Positions 8,046-17,556 of a stretch of DNA of 64,000 nucleotides are shown in pieces. The position numbers and the translations under genes were made by a program. Each line of letters begins with the position of its first letter. Position 1 is the stretch's first letter. The notes beneath the pieces are model-generated. The model ran no database searches and was not told the origin of the DNA. It saw only the letters and a program-made list of their open reading frames with translations. Source of the DNA: CALAMD01 sp035301345. GTDB taxonomy: Bacteria > Bacillota > Bacilli > Bacillales > Amphibacillaceae. The stretch covers positions 1 to 64,000 of the forward strand of contig DATGUM010000032.1 in assembly GCA_035301345.1 (NCBI GenBank). The letters are read 5' to 3'.

Positions 8046-8606
8046 CTACGATTGAGTTGGTGCTTGTAAAATGTGTGAAAGTTGTTTCGTTAATCGCAAA
8101 AATGTTTCTTCATCTTTATTATCTAATGCTTCATCGATACCGACTTTTAATTGTTCAACGACTTTATTATTTTGAATGGACTGTAATAAGCGTTCCGTCC
8201 GCTCCTCATCTATTGGTAAAATAATATCTTCCTCTGTTAAATACGGATTTTCCTCAACGATATAAACGTATTTAGGGCATTGATAAGATCTTTCATAAGA
8301 TAACTGAATATAAAGCGGCTCTTCCGGATGAAAGCGGATGTCATGATACGCTTTATCATGACTAGACGTCACGACATGTTGTTTATAAAATTGGAAGCTC
8401 GGCTGATCTGAACAAGTCGTTGCAATCATTAACGCTCGCGGGCAATTCGTAATATCTGAAACAAAGTAAACGTTCTCTAACCTCTCTTCTCTGCGTAAAA
8501 GGTAGTTGAGTATCCAAGCACTCTCTTTACTTTTTAGTTCATACGTTCTTAAAAAATAACGAATAAAAATGACTTTATCCTTCACAGGTACCGTATATGA
8601 CATCAT
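8046..8606 (-). CDS. ypiB: YpiB, UPF0302 family protein
   Basis: A 186-aa protein of the UPF0302/YpiB family, conserved beside the aro operon and ypiA in Bacillales. The N-terminal half (residues 1-110) holds the conserved KVIFIRYFL and ESAWILNYLL motifs; the C-terminal part (about 130-186) is a charged helical IDEALDNKDEETF region. Known work on the family in Bacillus links it to respiratory gene control with ypiA, but nothing in the sequence fixes a biochemical activity. The ATG at 8606 (or the next codon) follows AAAGGGTG. It lies 16 bases after ypiA. Confidence 0.85.
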   Translation of the reverse strand: MMSYTVPVKDKVIFIRYFLRTYELKSKESAWILNYLLRREERLENVYFVSDITNCPRALMIATTCSDQPSFQFYKQHVVTSSHDKAYHDIRFHPEEPLYIQLSYERSYQCPKYVYIVEENPYLTEEDIILPIDEERTERLLQSIQNNKVVEQLKVGIDEALDNKDEETFLRLTKQLSHILQAPTQS

Positions 8607-8622
8607 TATCACCCTTTCTTAT

Positions 8623-9885
8623 TTAAAAATCTTCCATATCGCTAGTCATACGTTCGACAAATTGTGTCACATCTTCATCTTCTTGGATAGATAAATACTG
8701 CTTTAACACGTGAACAGCATTATCTCTATACCCTTCTTCAGCTAAAAAATACCCATATTCTTTTAAAAATTCGCTTTCCTCTTGTAATTGTGGATAAGCC
8801 TTTTCATAATATTTACTTGCTCGTTCATAATTTTCTTCGTTGTAGTGAGCTGAAGCGAGCATCCAATCATATTCTGGATCAAATGCATCTTGTTCTTTAA
8901 TTGTATCGATTAGATCAATAATTTCTTCATAACGTTCTTCTTCGGCGAAAATTGATTGTAAGGCGACAATTGCTTGTTTATAATCTGGATCTAGTAAAAT
9001 TGCTTCTCGTAAATATTTCTCGCTACGTGTTAAATCATTTAATTTATGCGCAGAAGTTCCAGCAATGTAGTATAGCTCTTTGTTAAAGTTATCCTTCAAT
9101 AACCCTTTTTCACACGTTTGAAGTGCTTCTTCGATCATTTCTTCTTCATTATAAACTTTAGCTAATTCAAAGTAAGCCGAATGATAATTATCATCAATTT
9201 CGAGTAGTCGTTCTAAGTTACTAATAGCAATTTCCGGTCGTTTTGCTTGATAAGCTGTTAAAGCATATTTAAATATATCGTCAGGATTATTTAAATCTTG
9301 TTTTTGATAGAACGTTAAAGCTTTTTCATATTCACCAGTCGATGCATACACTTCAGCTAGTCGATTAACAATACTTATTTGTGCAATTTCTTCATGTTCT
9401 GGGTACAACTTTTCGTAAAAAATGGTTGAGCGCTTAAAGTCGCCTGTAGAAAAGAAAAATTCTGCTAAAGCAAATGTAATAATTGGTTCATCAGGAGCAA
9501 TTTCTTGCGCTTCTAATAACTTTTGCTCAGCAACTTCGAGCAAACCTTCTGACGTATATAAATCAGCTAACTGCACGAGTGATTGTAAATAAAATGAATC
9601 ATCCGCCGGGATATCTGTTAATATTTGAATCGCTTGTTGATCATCATTTAATTCAATATATATGTCAGCTAACATAACTTTTAATTCACTTTCTTCGGGG
9701 AAATGTTCAATTAAGTCTATAAATACATCTTTCGCTTGCTCATAAAATCCCCAATGCCAATAAAACTCACCGATAAAAAATAATTGTTGCTCATCAGCCG
9801 TTTTTAAAACGTTCTCAACTATCTCAAGTGCTTTTTCTGTTTCATTATTTTCCATTAGTTCCATTGCAGTTGCTAAATTTTCCAA
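8623..9885 (-). CDS. ypiA: YpiA, tetratricopeptide-repeat protein
   Basis: A 420-aa soluble protein made almost entirely of TPR helical repeats (about ten units; repeated A/G/Y/F/P pattern such as YHSAYFELAKVYNEEEMIEEAL and DPEYDWMLASAHYNEENYERASKYYEKAYP). Such proteins act as scaffolds for protein-protein contacts. The start is a TTG at 9885-9883 with AAAGGA eight bases upstream. It heads the ypiA-ypiB-ypiF group just after the aromatic operon, as in B. subtilis. A hairpin at 9918-9955 separates it from aroA. Confidence 0.88.
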   Translation of the reverse strand: MENLATAMELMENNETEKALEIVENVLKTADEQQLFFIGEFYWHWGFYEQAKDVFIDLIEHFPEESELKVMLADIYIELNDDQQAIQILTDIPADDSFYLQSLVQLADLYTSEGLLEVAEQKLLEAQEIAPDEPIITFALAEFFFSTGDFKRSTIFYEKLYPEHEEIAQISIVNRLAEVYASTGEYEKALTFYQKQDLNNPDDIFKYALTAYQAKRPEIAISNLERLLEIDDNYHSAYFELAKVYNEEEMIEEALQTCEKGLLKDNFNKELYYIAGTSAHKLNDLTRSEKYLREAILLDPDYKQAIVALQSIFAEEERYEEIIDLIDTIKEQDAFDPEYDWMLASAHYNEENYERASKYYEKAYPQLQEESEFLKEYGYFLAEEGYRDNAVHVLKQYLSIQEDEDVTQFVERMTSDMEDF

Positions 9886-9917
9886 TATATTGTTCCTTTC
9901 TCACGTGACTATTTATG

Positions 9918-9955
9918 AAAGAAGAAAAGAATCTACAATAATTGCAGATTCTTTT
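9918..9955 (-). terminator. Hairpin terminator after aroA
   Basis: On the minus strand AAAAGAATCTGCA and TGTAGATTCTTTT form a 13-bp stem (one G-U) around a short AT-rich loop. It is followed by the T-rich TTCTTTC stretch rather than a perfect T run. It begins about five bases after the aroA stop. Confidence 0.6.
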
Positions 9956-9960
9956 CCCGT

Positions 9961-11247
9961 TTATTTTATTCGTTCTAAATCCGTTAGAAATGTTGGGTAT
10001 GATACAGCAATTGACGATGTATCATCTAAAGTGACAGTATCTTTCGCAATAAGTGAAGCTACTACACCCATCATTGCTATACGATGATCGAAATAAGATT
10101 TAATCTTTCCACCAGATAATGATGATTTCCCGTGAATAATCATCCCATCATCAGTCGCTTCAATCGTCGCGCCTAATGTTGATAAAACATCAACAACTGC
10201 ATCAATTCGATCCGTTTCTTTCACGCGTAATTCTTCTGCATCTTTTATAACAGTTTTTCCTTCAGCTTGTGACGCTAGAAGTGCAATAAGTGGTATCTCA
10301 TCGATTAGTCTAGGAATAATTTCACCTTGAACAGTCGTTGATTGTAAAGGTTTATATTTAATCGTTATGTCGCCAATTTTTTCTTCATTAACGACTCGTA
10401 CACGTTCAAACGTTAAATCAGCACCCATTTGCTCAAGTATATCAATAATACCTGTTCGTGTCTCGTTTAAGCCAACATCTGTTAATGTTAGTTCACTGCC
10501 TTCAACAATAGCAGCTGCTGTTAACATAAACGCTGCTGATGAAATATCTCCAGGTACTTGTATATCTGTAGCAACGAGCGATTGATTACCAGCTAACTGT
10601 ACAGTATTACCATCTACTTCGACATGAGCGCCGAATGCTTTTAACATTCTTTCTGTATGGTCTCTCGTTTTATCAATTTCTATGACAGTCGTTTTTGAAT
10701 CGGCATAGAGACCGCCAAGTAAAACAGCTGATTTTACTTGTGCACTTTTAACAGGTAATTCATAAGTCATACCTGTTAATGACTTCCCGTCAATCGCAAG
10801 AGGCAATAGATTCCCATTATCTCGGCCAACAATTGACGCATTCATTTGTTTCAGTGGTTCTGTCACGCGACTCATCGGACGCTCAGTTAAATACGGATCA
10901 CCATAAATAGATGAAAAGAATGGTAAGCCTGCTAATAAACCTATCATTAATCGCGCGGTCGTTCCCGAATTTCCAAAATAAAGCGGGACTTTTGGAGCGC
11001 GCAGGTTTTGCGCACCTTCACTTTCAATCGTAACATCTGTGTTTTCAACCGTTATATGTACACCCATGTTTTTAAACGCTTCAACTGTGTGCATACAGTC
11101 GTCACCATCTAAGAAGTTCGATACGTTTGTCGTTCCTTTTGCTAAAGAACCTAGCATAATTGAACGATGTGAAATAGACTTGTCTCCTGGAATAGCTAAC
11201 GTTCCTTTTAACGGATTCGTTGTCTGCTTCAATTCTATCGGTTGCAT
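9961..11247 (-). CDS. aroA: 3-phosphoshikimate 1-carboxyvinyltransferase (EPSP synthase)
   Basis: Sixth step of the shikimate pathway; joins shikimate-3-phosphate and PEP. The 428-aa protein has the EPSPS motifs PGDKSISHRSIM (residues 20-31), FGNSGTTARLM (about 91-101) and the C-terminal LRVKETDRI (about 341). Length matches the family. The ATG at 11247 follows GTAGGTGAT. It is the last gene of aroC-aroB-aroH-hisC-tyrA-aroA (the gene is called aroE in B. subtilis) and is followed by a hairpin. The Thr-Thr-Ala-Arg form of the PEP loop resembles Bacillus enzymes, but no herbicide response is claimed. Confidence 0.96.
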   Translation of the reverse strand: MQPIELKQTTNPLKGTLAIPGDKSISHRSIMLGSLAKGTTNVSNFLDGDDCMHTVEAFKNMGVHITVENTDVTIESEGAQNLRAPKVPLYFGNSGTTARLMIGLLAGLPFFSSIYGDPYLTERPMSRVTEPLKQMNASIVGRDNGNLLPLAIDGKSLTGMTYELPVKSAQVKSAVLLGGLYADSKTTVIEIDKTRDHTERMLKAFGAHVEVDGNTVQLAGNQSLVATDIQVPGDISSAAFMLTAAAIVEGSELTLTDVGLNETRTGIIDILEQMGADLTFERVRVVNEEKIGDITIKYKPLQSTTVQGEIIPRLIDEIPLIALLASQAEGKTVIKDAEELRVKETDRIDAVVDVLSTLGATIEATDDGMIIHGKSSLSGGKIKSYFDHRIAMMGVVASLIAKDTVTLDDTSSIAVSYPTFLTDLERIK

Positions 11248-11261
11248 GTTATCACCTACTT

Positions 11262-12365
11262 TTATCGATTTTCTTTTGTTGTCTCATACCCATGATGCAT
11301 TAATAATTCATGTGCTTCTTCTTGAGATCTTTTACGCGAAAAAGTGAGACGTAAAGCTCCGTCAATACCTTCACGCATCTCTAAAATACGAATGTTCATA
11401 ATACTAATATCTTTCTCAGCTAGTAAATGAGTCACGCGAGCTAATGCACCTGGTTTATCTTTAATATCTACATATAAGTCAAAATACGATGGGATAGCTC
11501 CACGTTTTTTCGAATCAAGCCCATCACGATATTCTTTCGCTTGTTGTAAATACGTAACCATCGTTTCTGTACTATTCTTTTCTAAAATATTTTTTAACGA
11601 TAACATTTCCATAATCCACTCTTCAAGTAATGTAGACATCTTTTGCCCGTTATGGTAAAAAATATCTTGCCACTTTTTCGGATTACTTGAAGCAATTCGG
11701 GTAATGTCTCTAAATCCTCCAGCTGCCAATTCTGGTAAAAATGAGTGTTCATCACTCCAACGTCGTGCTTGATGGACGAGTGATGACGCAATCAAGTGCG
11801 GAAAGTGTGAAACGACACTCGTCATTTCATCATGGTCTTCTGGCTGTAAAATGACAAAATTACTTTTAAGTGGTTGTAATATTCGTTTCACTTGATTAAC
11901 AGCATCTGTACCTTCAGCTGACATTGGTGTTAAAATATACATCGCATTTTCAAACAAATGTTCTTTTGCTGCAGTTATCCCTGTTTTATGAGAACCTGCC
12001 ATCGGATGTCCACCGACAAATGTCACGTATTCATTCGTTAATGATTGCGCGGCTTTCATAACAGAGCCTTTAACAGAGGCAACGTCTGTGACGATGACTT
12101 GTTTTTCAAATGGTATGTTATTTAATTCGTTGATTAATTCAATCGTACCAGAAATAGGTGCTGCTAATATAATATAGTCAGCACGAATCGCTGCTTCTTT
12201 AAAATTATGCGCTGTTTCATGTACGATTTGATGTTCCTTCGCATATGCCAACGTCTTTTCACTTTGATCAAAGCCAATAACAAAGCATTCATTATTAAGC
12301 GTTAAATTTTTAGCAATTGAACCACCAATTAAACCAAGACCAGCAACTAATACTATATTCTTCAT
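11262..12365 (-). CDS. tyrA: Prephenate dehydrogenase with C-terminal ACT domain
   Basis: Converts prephenate to 4-hydroxyphenylpyruvate in tyrosine synthesis. The 367-aa protein has an N-terminal NAD-binding fold (GLGLIGGSIAKNL, residues 9-21), the prephenate dehydrogenase motifs VGGHPMAGSHKTGI (about 115) and HFPHLIASSLV, and an ACT ligand-sensing domain at about 295-365 (YVDIKDKPGALARVTHLL). The ACT domain suggests feedback control by an amino acid, as known for the Bacillus enzyme. The ATG at 12365 lies after AAGAGGTATG. It is between hisC and aroA in the aromatic operon. Confidence 0.95.
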   Translation of the reverse strand: MKNIVLVAGLGLIGGSIAKNLTLNNECFVIGFDQSEKTLAYAKEHQIVHETAHNFKEAAIRADYIILAAPISGTIELINELNNIPFEKQVIVTDVASVKGSVMKAAQSLTNEYVTFVGGHPMAGSHKTGITAAKEHLFENAMYILTPMSAEGTDAVNQVKRILQPLKSNFVILQPEDHDEMTSVVSHFPHLIASSLVHQARRWSDEHSFLPELAAGGFRDITRIASSNPKKWQDIFYHNGQKMSTLLEEWIMEMLSLKNILEKNSTETMVTYLQQAKEYRDGLDSKKRGAIPSYFDLYVDIKDKPGALARVTHLLAEKDISIMNIRILEMREGIDGALRLTFSRKRSQEEAHELLMHHGYETTKENR

Positions 12366-12377
12366 CTACATACCTCT

Positions 12378-13469
12378 TTATTTACTCAACTTCTCATTAA
12401 AAGATTGCAATACGTTTTGTAACTTATCCATGTCTGTTTTTTCACCAATCGTAATTCGGATCGTATTTTCGTAACCGAGTAGTTCTCCAGGTCTTACGAT
12501 GAATCCGTGTTCGAGTAAATACTCAAAAACTTCCATCCCATTAACAGGTGTTTGAACGAGTAAAAAATTCGTTTCAGACGGATAATATTTCCAACCGAGT
12601 GTATCTAAAAATGATTCAAAGGCTGAGCGATTATCACTATTCTTTTTAACCGTCTCTTTAATAAATAAATCATCATCAATCGCTACTGTAGCTAGTTGCT
12701 GTGAAATCGCAGTCGTATTAAACGGGCCACGAACGATATCAATTTGGCGAATAATATTTTCATTCCCAATAGCGTAGCCAACGCGGATACCTGCTAGTCC
12801 ATAAGCTTTTGAAAATGTTCTTAACAATAATAAATTGTCATATTTATCTATATACGATAAACTTTCAAACTTAATATCTTCATTAACAAACTCAATATAC
12901 GCCTCATCGAGGATGACTAAGACGTCTTTCGGACACTTCTCCATAAACGAAGCGAAATCTTCTTCTTTAATGTACGTACCAGAAGGATTATCTGGAGAAC
13001 AGATCCAAACAATCTTAGTTTGCTTATCAATCGCATCTAACATGCGCTCTAGATCATGTTCTCCTTCAATGACGTCTACTTCTTTAATATGTGAACCTTC
13101 TATTAGTGAATGGTGTTTGTACTGAGTAAACGTTGGTTTTGCCATGACTGTCGACGTTTCAGTAGATAAAAATGCCCGGCAAATAATTTGAATAAGTTCA
13201 TCTGATCCACCGCCGAAAGCGAGTTCTTTTTCACTGATACGTAACTTATTTGCAATCTTCGTTCTTAAAGCAGCTGTGTAACCATCAGGATAAATCTCTA
13301 AGTGGTCAAGTGACTGTAAAGTTTCTTTCACACGAGGAGAAAATCCAAACGGGTTTTCGTTTGAAGACAGCTTAACAATACTTTCTAAACCATATTGTTC
13401 CATAATTTCTGATGTTTGTTTCCCTTGTTGATAAGGTGACAATTGCTTTAAAACTGCTTTTCCGTCCAT
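12378..13469 (-). CDS. hisC: Histidinol-phosphate/aromatic aminotransferase HisC
   Basis: PLP-dependent class II aminotransferase of 363 aa. In Bacillus HisC serves both histidine synthesis and the last step of tyrosine/phenylalanine synthesis, which fits its place before tyrA. Motifs: KLSSNENPFGFSP near residue 38, the PDNPSGT loop near 155, the LDEAYIEF Asp and the PLP lysine in RTFSKAYGLAGIRVGY (about 220). The ATG at 13469 follows GAGAGTG. It begins only 12 bases after the aroH stop; in B. subtilis the six-gene trp operon lies exactly between these two genes. Confidence 0.95.
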   Translation of the reverse strand: MDGKAVLKQLSPYQQGKQTSEIMEQYGLESIVKLSSNENPFGFSPRVKETLQSLDHLEIYPDGYTAALRTKIANKLRISEKELAFGGGSDELIQIICRAFLSTETSTVMAKPTFTQYKHHSLIEGSHIKEVDVIEGEHDLERMLDAIDKQTKIVWICSPDNPSGTYIKEEDFASFMEKCPKDVLVILDEAYIEFVNEDIKFESLSYIDKYDNLLLLRTFSKAYGLAGIRVGYAIGNENIIRQIDIVRGPFNTTAISQQLATVAIDDDLFIKETVKKNSDNRSAFESFLDTLGWKYYPSETNFLLVQTPVNGMEVFEYLLEHGFIVRPGELLGYENTIRITIGEKTDMDKLQNVLQSFNEKLSK

Positions 13470-13481
13470 TGATATCACTCT

Positions 13482-13850
13482 CTATTCTTTCTGAACTAAA
13501 TCTGGTCTTAACTTAACTGCTTCATTTTGAAACACGTGGTTCACTTCAGATTGCTTCTCTTCTGTATTAACGACCATCATGATACGAATGCATTTCTCCA
13601 AACTGTTCGGAACGTCTATCTCTTGCATACACATGACAGGAACGTGTGCCCATCCGTCTAATCCTCGCAAAGACTTTGCTGGAAAAGTAGCTGTTAAGTC
13701 TGTCGTCACAGAAATAAATGCATGAGAAACATTTTCTGCTTGAACATTATTTTTATCAATCATTTCAATGATTAACTTTTTCGTTTCATTTAAAATATCA
13801 TCTTCATTATCGTGTTCGACTGTTGTTGCTCCGCGAATGCCTCGAGTCAT
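13482..13850 (-). CDS. aroH: Chorismate mutase, AroH type
   Basis: Converts chorismate to prephenate. At 122 aa it has the length and fold signature of the monofunctional Bacillus AroH trimer. The active-site residues known for that family are visible: Arg in GIRGATT near residue 6, Cys and Glu in VMCMQEIDV (about 73-80) and Arg in CIRIMMVV (about 88). The ATG overlaps the aroB stop by one base (TAATG), showing translational coupling. It supplies prephenate to tyrA two genes downstream. Confidence 0.95.
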   Translation of the reverse strand: MTRGIRGATTVEHDNEDDILNETKKLIIEMIDKNNVQAENVSHAFISVTTDLTATFPAKSLRGLDGWAHVPVMCMQEIDVPNSLEKCIRIMMVVNTEEKQSEVNHVFQNEAVKLRPDLVQKE

Positions 13851-14923
13851 TATTTCACCAGCTTTCTTACAAAAGATTTTGCTATCTTTCTCACGTACTC
13901 ATCTTCTACTTGCACTGCTTCTGGTTTTCCAATCTCTTTTAGTAAAACCATTTGAATATTATCTTGAACAGCTTTTTTATCTCGCTTCATTAATTCAATC
14001 ATACGATCAACATCAAAAGAATCTAATTCAAGTGGGTAATCGTTATCTTTAAACCATTCGCGTACGTCGTCTAAAGGTAAGTTAACAGAATAATAATCTT
14101 CACTCATTTCAAGAGCAAATAATAAGCCAATTGCAACAGCTTCTCCGTGTGTTATTTTACCATCATAACTTAAGTCAGCTTCAATCGCGTGAGCAAGTGT
14201 ATGACCAAGGTTTAAAAATTTACGAATGCCTGATTCTCTTTCATCGGATTCAACAATTTTTGCCTTCACTTGAATACCTTTGTGTAAATCATTTGATAAC
14301 TGATCTGCCGTTTTATTTTTTAAAGAAACGGATAATAAATCTCTTAGAAATGCCTCATCATCGATTAAAGCTTCTTTTATAAGCTCAGCATAACCAGACC
14401 TTACTTCTTGATCAGATAACGATTTCAGCGTTTCAATATCATAAATAACTGCTTGTGGTGCGTAAAAATTACCAATTAAGTTCTTTCCAGTCTCATGATT
14501 AATAGCTACTTTACCACCAACGCTACTATCATGAGCTAAAATCGTTGTTGGCACTTGAATGTAATCGACGCCTCGCATAAAAGTAGCTGCAACAAATCCA
14601 GCTAAATCGCCAATGACGCCACCACCAAGTGCAATAATTAACGATTCACGGTCGAGTCCACATTCAATTGCCTTTGATTGTAATTCATAATAAGCTTGAA
14701 TGCTCTTAGACTTTTCTCCTGGTGGAACAATCGCGCTATACGTTCGTGAATCTTTTAAAGAATCTAATACGTCATCTAAATAATGGGCAGCGACGTGCTC
14801 GTCCGTAACGACTAAAATAGATGAGTATGTTTTCTTTAAATATTTTTTTACGTTAAAACGAATGCCTTCATCAATAACAATGTCATACGCATGCGTAGAA
14901 GCTTTCACGTTTAAACGGGTCAT
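13850..14923 (-). CDS. aroB: 3-dehydroquinate synthase
   Basis: Second shikimate-pathway enzyme; NAD- and metal-dependent. The 357-aa protein shows the NAD loop IALGGGVIGDLAGFVAATFMRG (about residues 95-116), PTTILAHDSSVGGKVAIN and the zinc ligands Glu in GYAELIKEALI, His in LGHTLAHAIE and His in ITHGEAVAIG. Length fits. The ATG at 14923 directly follows the aroC stop (TAAATG). It overlaps aroH by one base. Confidence 0.96.
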   Translation of the reverse strand: MTRLNVKASTHAYDIVIDEGIRFNVKKYLKKTYSSILVVTDEHVAAHYLDDVLDSLKDSRTYSAIVPPGEKSKSIQAYYELQSKAIECGLDRESLIIALGGGVIGDLAGFVAATFMRGVDYIQVPTTILAHDSSVGGKVAINHETGKNLIGNFYAPQAVIYDIETLKSLSDQEVRSGYAELIKEALIDDEAFLRDLLSVSLKNKTADQLSNDLHKGIQVKAKIVESDERESGIRKFLNLGHTLAHAIEADLSYDGKITHGEAVAIGLLFALEMSEDYYSVNLPLDDVREWFKDNDYPLELDSFDVDRMIELMKRDKKAVQDNIQMVLLKEIGKPEAVQVEDEYVRKIAKSFVRKLVK

Positions 14924-16090
14924 TTAAAACAACCTGATTTCTTCTCTATAGTCATCAATTGCTTTCTTTAATTGTGGGAATTGATCACTCGTAAATTGTT
15001 CTAAAATAGCTTTAGCTAACTCAAAAGCGACAACGTGCTCCATAACGACTGCTGCTGCTGGAACGGCACAAGAGTCTGAACGTTCAACACTTGCGTTAAA
15101 CGGCTCTTTTGTTTCAATATCAACACTTTGAAGTGGTTTGTATAGTGTAGGAATCGGCTTCATAACACCTTTAATAACGAGTGGCATACCATTTGTCATA
15201 CCACCTTCAAACCCACCTAAACGGTTCGTTCGTCTGTAGTAACCTCTTTCTTCACTCCATAAAATCTCGTCATGAACGTCGCTACCATTGTTTCTTGCTG
15301 CGTCAAATCCAATACCAAACTCTACACCTTTAAATGCGTTAATACTACAAACAGCACCCGCAATACGCCCGTCTAATTTACGATCGTACTGAACGTATGA
15401 CCCAATTCCTGCAGGCATTCCTTCAACATAAACTTCAACGACTCCACCGATCGAGTCTCCATCTTTTTTCGCTTGATCAATAGCGTCTTTCATTTCTTCT
15501 TCAACGGATGAATCTAATACGCGTACAGATGATTCTTCTGAGATTTCTTGTCTTTGCTTAATCGTTAAAGATTCATCTTCTTTTGCAACAATACCTGCAA
15601 TTTCTTTTACGTATGCAACAATTTCAATACCTAATTCTCTTAATAAGTGCTTTGCAACAGCTCCTGCTGCTACACGCGCTGTTGTTTCACGTGCAGATGA
15701 ACGCTCTAATACGTTTCGCATATCACGATGTCCGTACTTAAGTGCCCCGTTTAAATCAGCATGTCCAGGACGTGGTCTTGATACGACGCGTCTGATTTTT
15801 TCATCTTCTTCAATCGGATCTTCACCCATAATTTTCGTCCACGATTTAAAGTCGTCATTATTAACGACTAAAGAAATAGGCGAACCGAGCGTGTACCCGT
15901 GTCGAACGCCTCCTGTAATGTCAATTAAATCCTTCTCAATTTGCATACGACGCCCTCGACCATGACCTTGTTGACGTCTTAGTAAAGATTCATTTATATG
16001 TTCTTGTAGTAATGGCATATTTGAAGGGAGACCTTCAATGATTGTAGTAAGTTGTTTCCCGTGTGATTCACCGGCTGTTAAATAACGCAT
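14924..16090 (-). CDS. aroC: Chorismate synthase
   Basis: Last shikimate-pathway enzyme; makes chorismate from EPSP with reduced FMN. The 388-aa protein has the signature regions GESHGKQL (near residue 7), RRQQGHGRGRRM (about 40), RPGHADLNGALKY and the C-terminal RSDSCAVPAAAVVMEHV. The ATG at 16090-16088 is eight bases after GGAGGAA; the upstream in-frame TTG overlaps that site. It is the first gene of the aromatic operon behind the promoter at 16173-16201 (called aroF in B. subtilis). Confidence 0.96.
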   Translation of the reverse strand: MRYLTAGESHGKQLTTIIEGLPSNMPLLQEHINESLLRRQQGHGRGRRMQIEKDLIDITGGVRHGYTLGSPISLVVNNDDFKSWTKIMGEDPIEEDEKIRRVVSRPRPGHADLNGALKYGHRDMRNVLERSSARETTARVAAGAVAKHLLRELGIEIVAYVKEIAGIVAKEDESLTIKQRQEISEESSVRVLDSSVEEEMKDAIDQAKKDGDSIGGVVEVYVEGMPAGIGSYVQYDRKLDGRIAGAVCSINAFKGVEFGIGFDAARNNGSDVHDEILWSEERGYYRRTNRLGGFEGGMTNGMPLVIKGVMKPIPTLYKPLQSVDIETKEPFNASVERSDSCAVPAAAVVMEHVVAFELAKAILEQFTSDQFPQLKKAIDDYREEIRLF

Positions 16091-16172
16091 ATTTATTTCC
16101 TCCAATTATGTATCATTAATATAATATTAAAATAATTTAGAAAGTATTATCATATCTAAAATATAACATATT

Positions 16173-16201
16173 ATTATAGATTGATTCATTTGTTAATGCA
16201 A
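16173..16201 (-). promoter_or_regulatory. Sigma-A promoter of the aromatic operon (aroC to aroA)
   Basis: On the minus strand TTGCAT (16201-16196), a 17-base spacer and a perfect TATAAT (16178-16173). The leader to aroC is about 75 bases, very AT-rich, and lacks a series of GAG/UAG triplets, so no TRAP site is visible in it. Confidence 0.65.
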
Positions 16202-16213
16202 CAAATCATCTGT

Positions 16214-16984
16214 TTATTTTTTATAAAAGAACGTTTCAAACGTAGAAAACCCATAAGATTCAGGGTTAAATATTTGTTCTGTACTACCAACAAATAATAT
16301 TCCATTATCAACTAAACTACTGTGGAAATGATTATAAATATAATTTTTCGCTTCATCAGTAAAGTAAATTAAAACATTTCGGCAAACGATAAGATCAATA
16401 TTCTTCGGATATGTATCAGCTAATAAATTATGTTGCTTAAATGTTATTGACTTGCGAAGTGACGGATCAATATAGTACAAATTATTTTCTTGTTTAAAAT
16501 ATTTCTTTTTAAAGTTTGTTGGCAAATCATTGAGCGATTTTTCTTGATAAACTCCTTGCTTTGCAGCGTCAAGTACGCCAAGGTCTAAGTCTGTTGCGAT
16601 AATTTCATATGTAATGTGTGGAAAATGTTCATTTAATAGGATTGCTAAACTATAAGGCTCTTCACCTGTTGAACATGCTGCGCTCCAAATTCTTAAATGT
16701 TTTTTATTTTCAATTAAATGAGGTATCGTCTGATGACGAAGAACGTCCCAACGTTTTGGGTTTCGATAAAATTCTGAAACATTAATAGTAATCCGGTCGA
16801 CAAATTCATCGAGGAGTTCTTTATTATTATTCATTTCAGTATAATACGTTTTAAAATTTTGATACCCACGTTTATTTCTGAGCGACGTGAGCCTGCGTTT
16901 CATCTGCGCTTCTTTATATAACGTTAAATCAATACTTAGCTTGTTATTTATTTTTTCAACGAACGAATGGTAATCTGCTGCCAC
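16214..16984 (-). CDS. cheR: CheR, chemoreceptor glutamate methyltransferase
   Basis: SAM-dependent methylation of glutamates on chemoreceptors. The 256-aa protein, equal in length to B. subtilis CheR, has the N-terminal all-alpha domain (residues 1-70), then the methyltransferase fold with RIWSAACSTGEEPYSLAILL (about 95-115) and CRNVLIYFTDEAKN (about 200). The GTG at 16984-16982 lies eight bases after GGAGG. It stands between ndk and aroC as in B. subtilis. Only about 40 bases separate it from the ndk terminator, so it may depend on read-through. Its presence implies receptors and probably motility elsewhere in the genome. Confidence 0.93.
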   Translation of the reverse strand: MAADYHSFVEKINNKLSIDLTLYKEAQMKRRLTSLRNKRGYQNFKTYYTEMNNNKELLDEFVDRITINVSEFYRNPKRWDVLRHQTIPHLIENKKHLRIWSAACSTGEEPYSLAILLNEHFPHITYEIIATDLDLGVLDAAKQGVYQEKSLNDLPTNFKKKYFKQENNLYYIDPSLRKSITFKQHNLLADTYPKNIDLIVCRNVLIYFTDEAKNYIYNHFHSSLVDNGILFVGSTEQIFNPESYGFSTFETFFYKK

Positions 16985-17023
16985 ATCATGCTCCTCCAAA
17001 TCATACGATATTTATTTTTTGTG

Positions 17024-17057
17024 TAAAAAATCCTCCGTTGTTCAAACGGAGGTTTTT
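17024..17057 (-). terminator. Rho-independent terminator of ndk
   Basis: On the minus strand AAAAAACCTCCGTT and AACGGAGGATTTTTT form an 8-bp GC-rich core stem (CCTCCGTT/AACGGAGG) around a short TGAAC loop with a flanking A run and T run. It lies about 30 bases after the ndk stop and may also work in the other direction. Confidence 0.85.
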
Positions 17058-17086
17058 TCTTAATTATAAGCTCTTGCGCTTCTTAT

Positions 17087-17533
17087 TTAGTAAATCCAGC
17101 TACTGTCTTGTTTGTCATATGTAACAAGTTCAGCTTCTTCAAAAAATAAATTAATTTCTCTTTCAGCACTTTCAGGGCTATCAGAACCGTGAATAACGTT
17201 TTTACCTACTGTTAAGCCGAAGTCACCACGAATTGTGCCTGCATTAGCTTCTTGTGGGTTCGTTGCTCCAACTAAACCTCTTGCTGTAGAAATGACGTTT
17301 TCACCTTCCCAAACCATTGCAAAAACTGGTCCAGAAGTAATAAAGTCTACTAATTCGCCGAAGAAAGGTTTATCAGCATGCTCACCGTAATGAGTTTTAG
17401 CTAATTCTTCTGACACTTGCATAAGTTTAGCACCAACAAGCTTGAACCCTTTATTTTCAAAGCGATTAACGACTTCACCTACTAGATTTCTTTGTACACC
17501 ATCTGGTTTAACCATTAAAAATGTTTTTTCCAT
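17087..17533 (-). CDS. ndk: Nucleoside diphosphate kinase
   Basis: Balances NTP and dNTP pools by phosphotransfer through a histidine. The 148-aa protein has the usual length and motifs: KPDGVQRNLVGEV (residues 9-21), RGDFGLTVGKNVIHGSDSPESAE with the catalytic His near 115. The ATG at 17533 follows GAGGGGTC. It is transcribed alone, between the hepT group and cheR, flanked by a promoter-like pair and a terminator. Confidence 0.97.
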   Translation of the reverse strand: MEKTFLMVKPDGVQRNLVGEVVNRFENKGFKLVGAKLMQVSEELAKTHYGEHADKPFFGELVDFITSGPVFAMVWEGENVISTARGLVGATNPQEANAGTIRGDFGLTVGKNVIHGSDSPESAEREINLFFEEAELVTYDKQDSSWIY

Positions 17534-17556
17534 TGTTAAGACCCCTCATTCATTTA

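Noticed and set aside
16091..16172. TRAP binding site in the aroC leader
   Set aside because: Only one or two UAG/GAG triplets, without the regular spacing TRAP needs.
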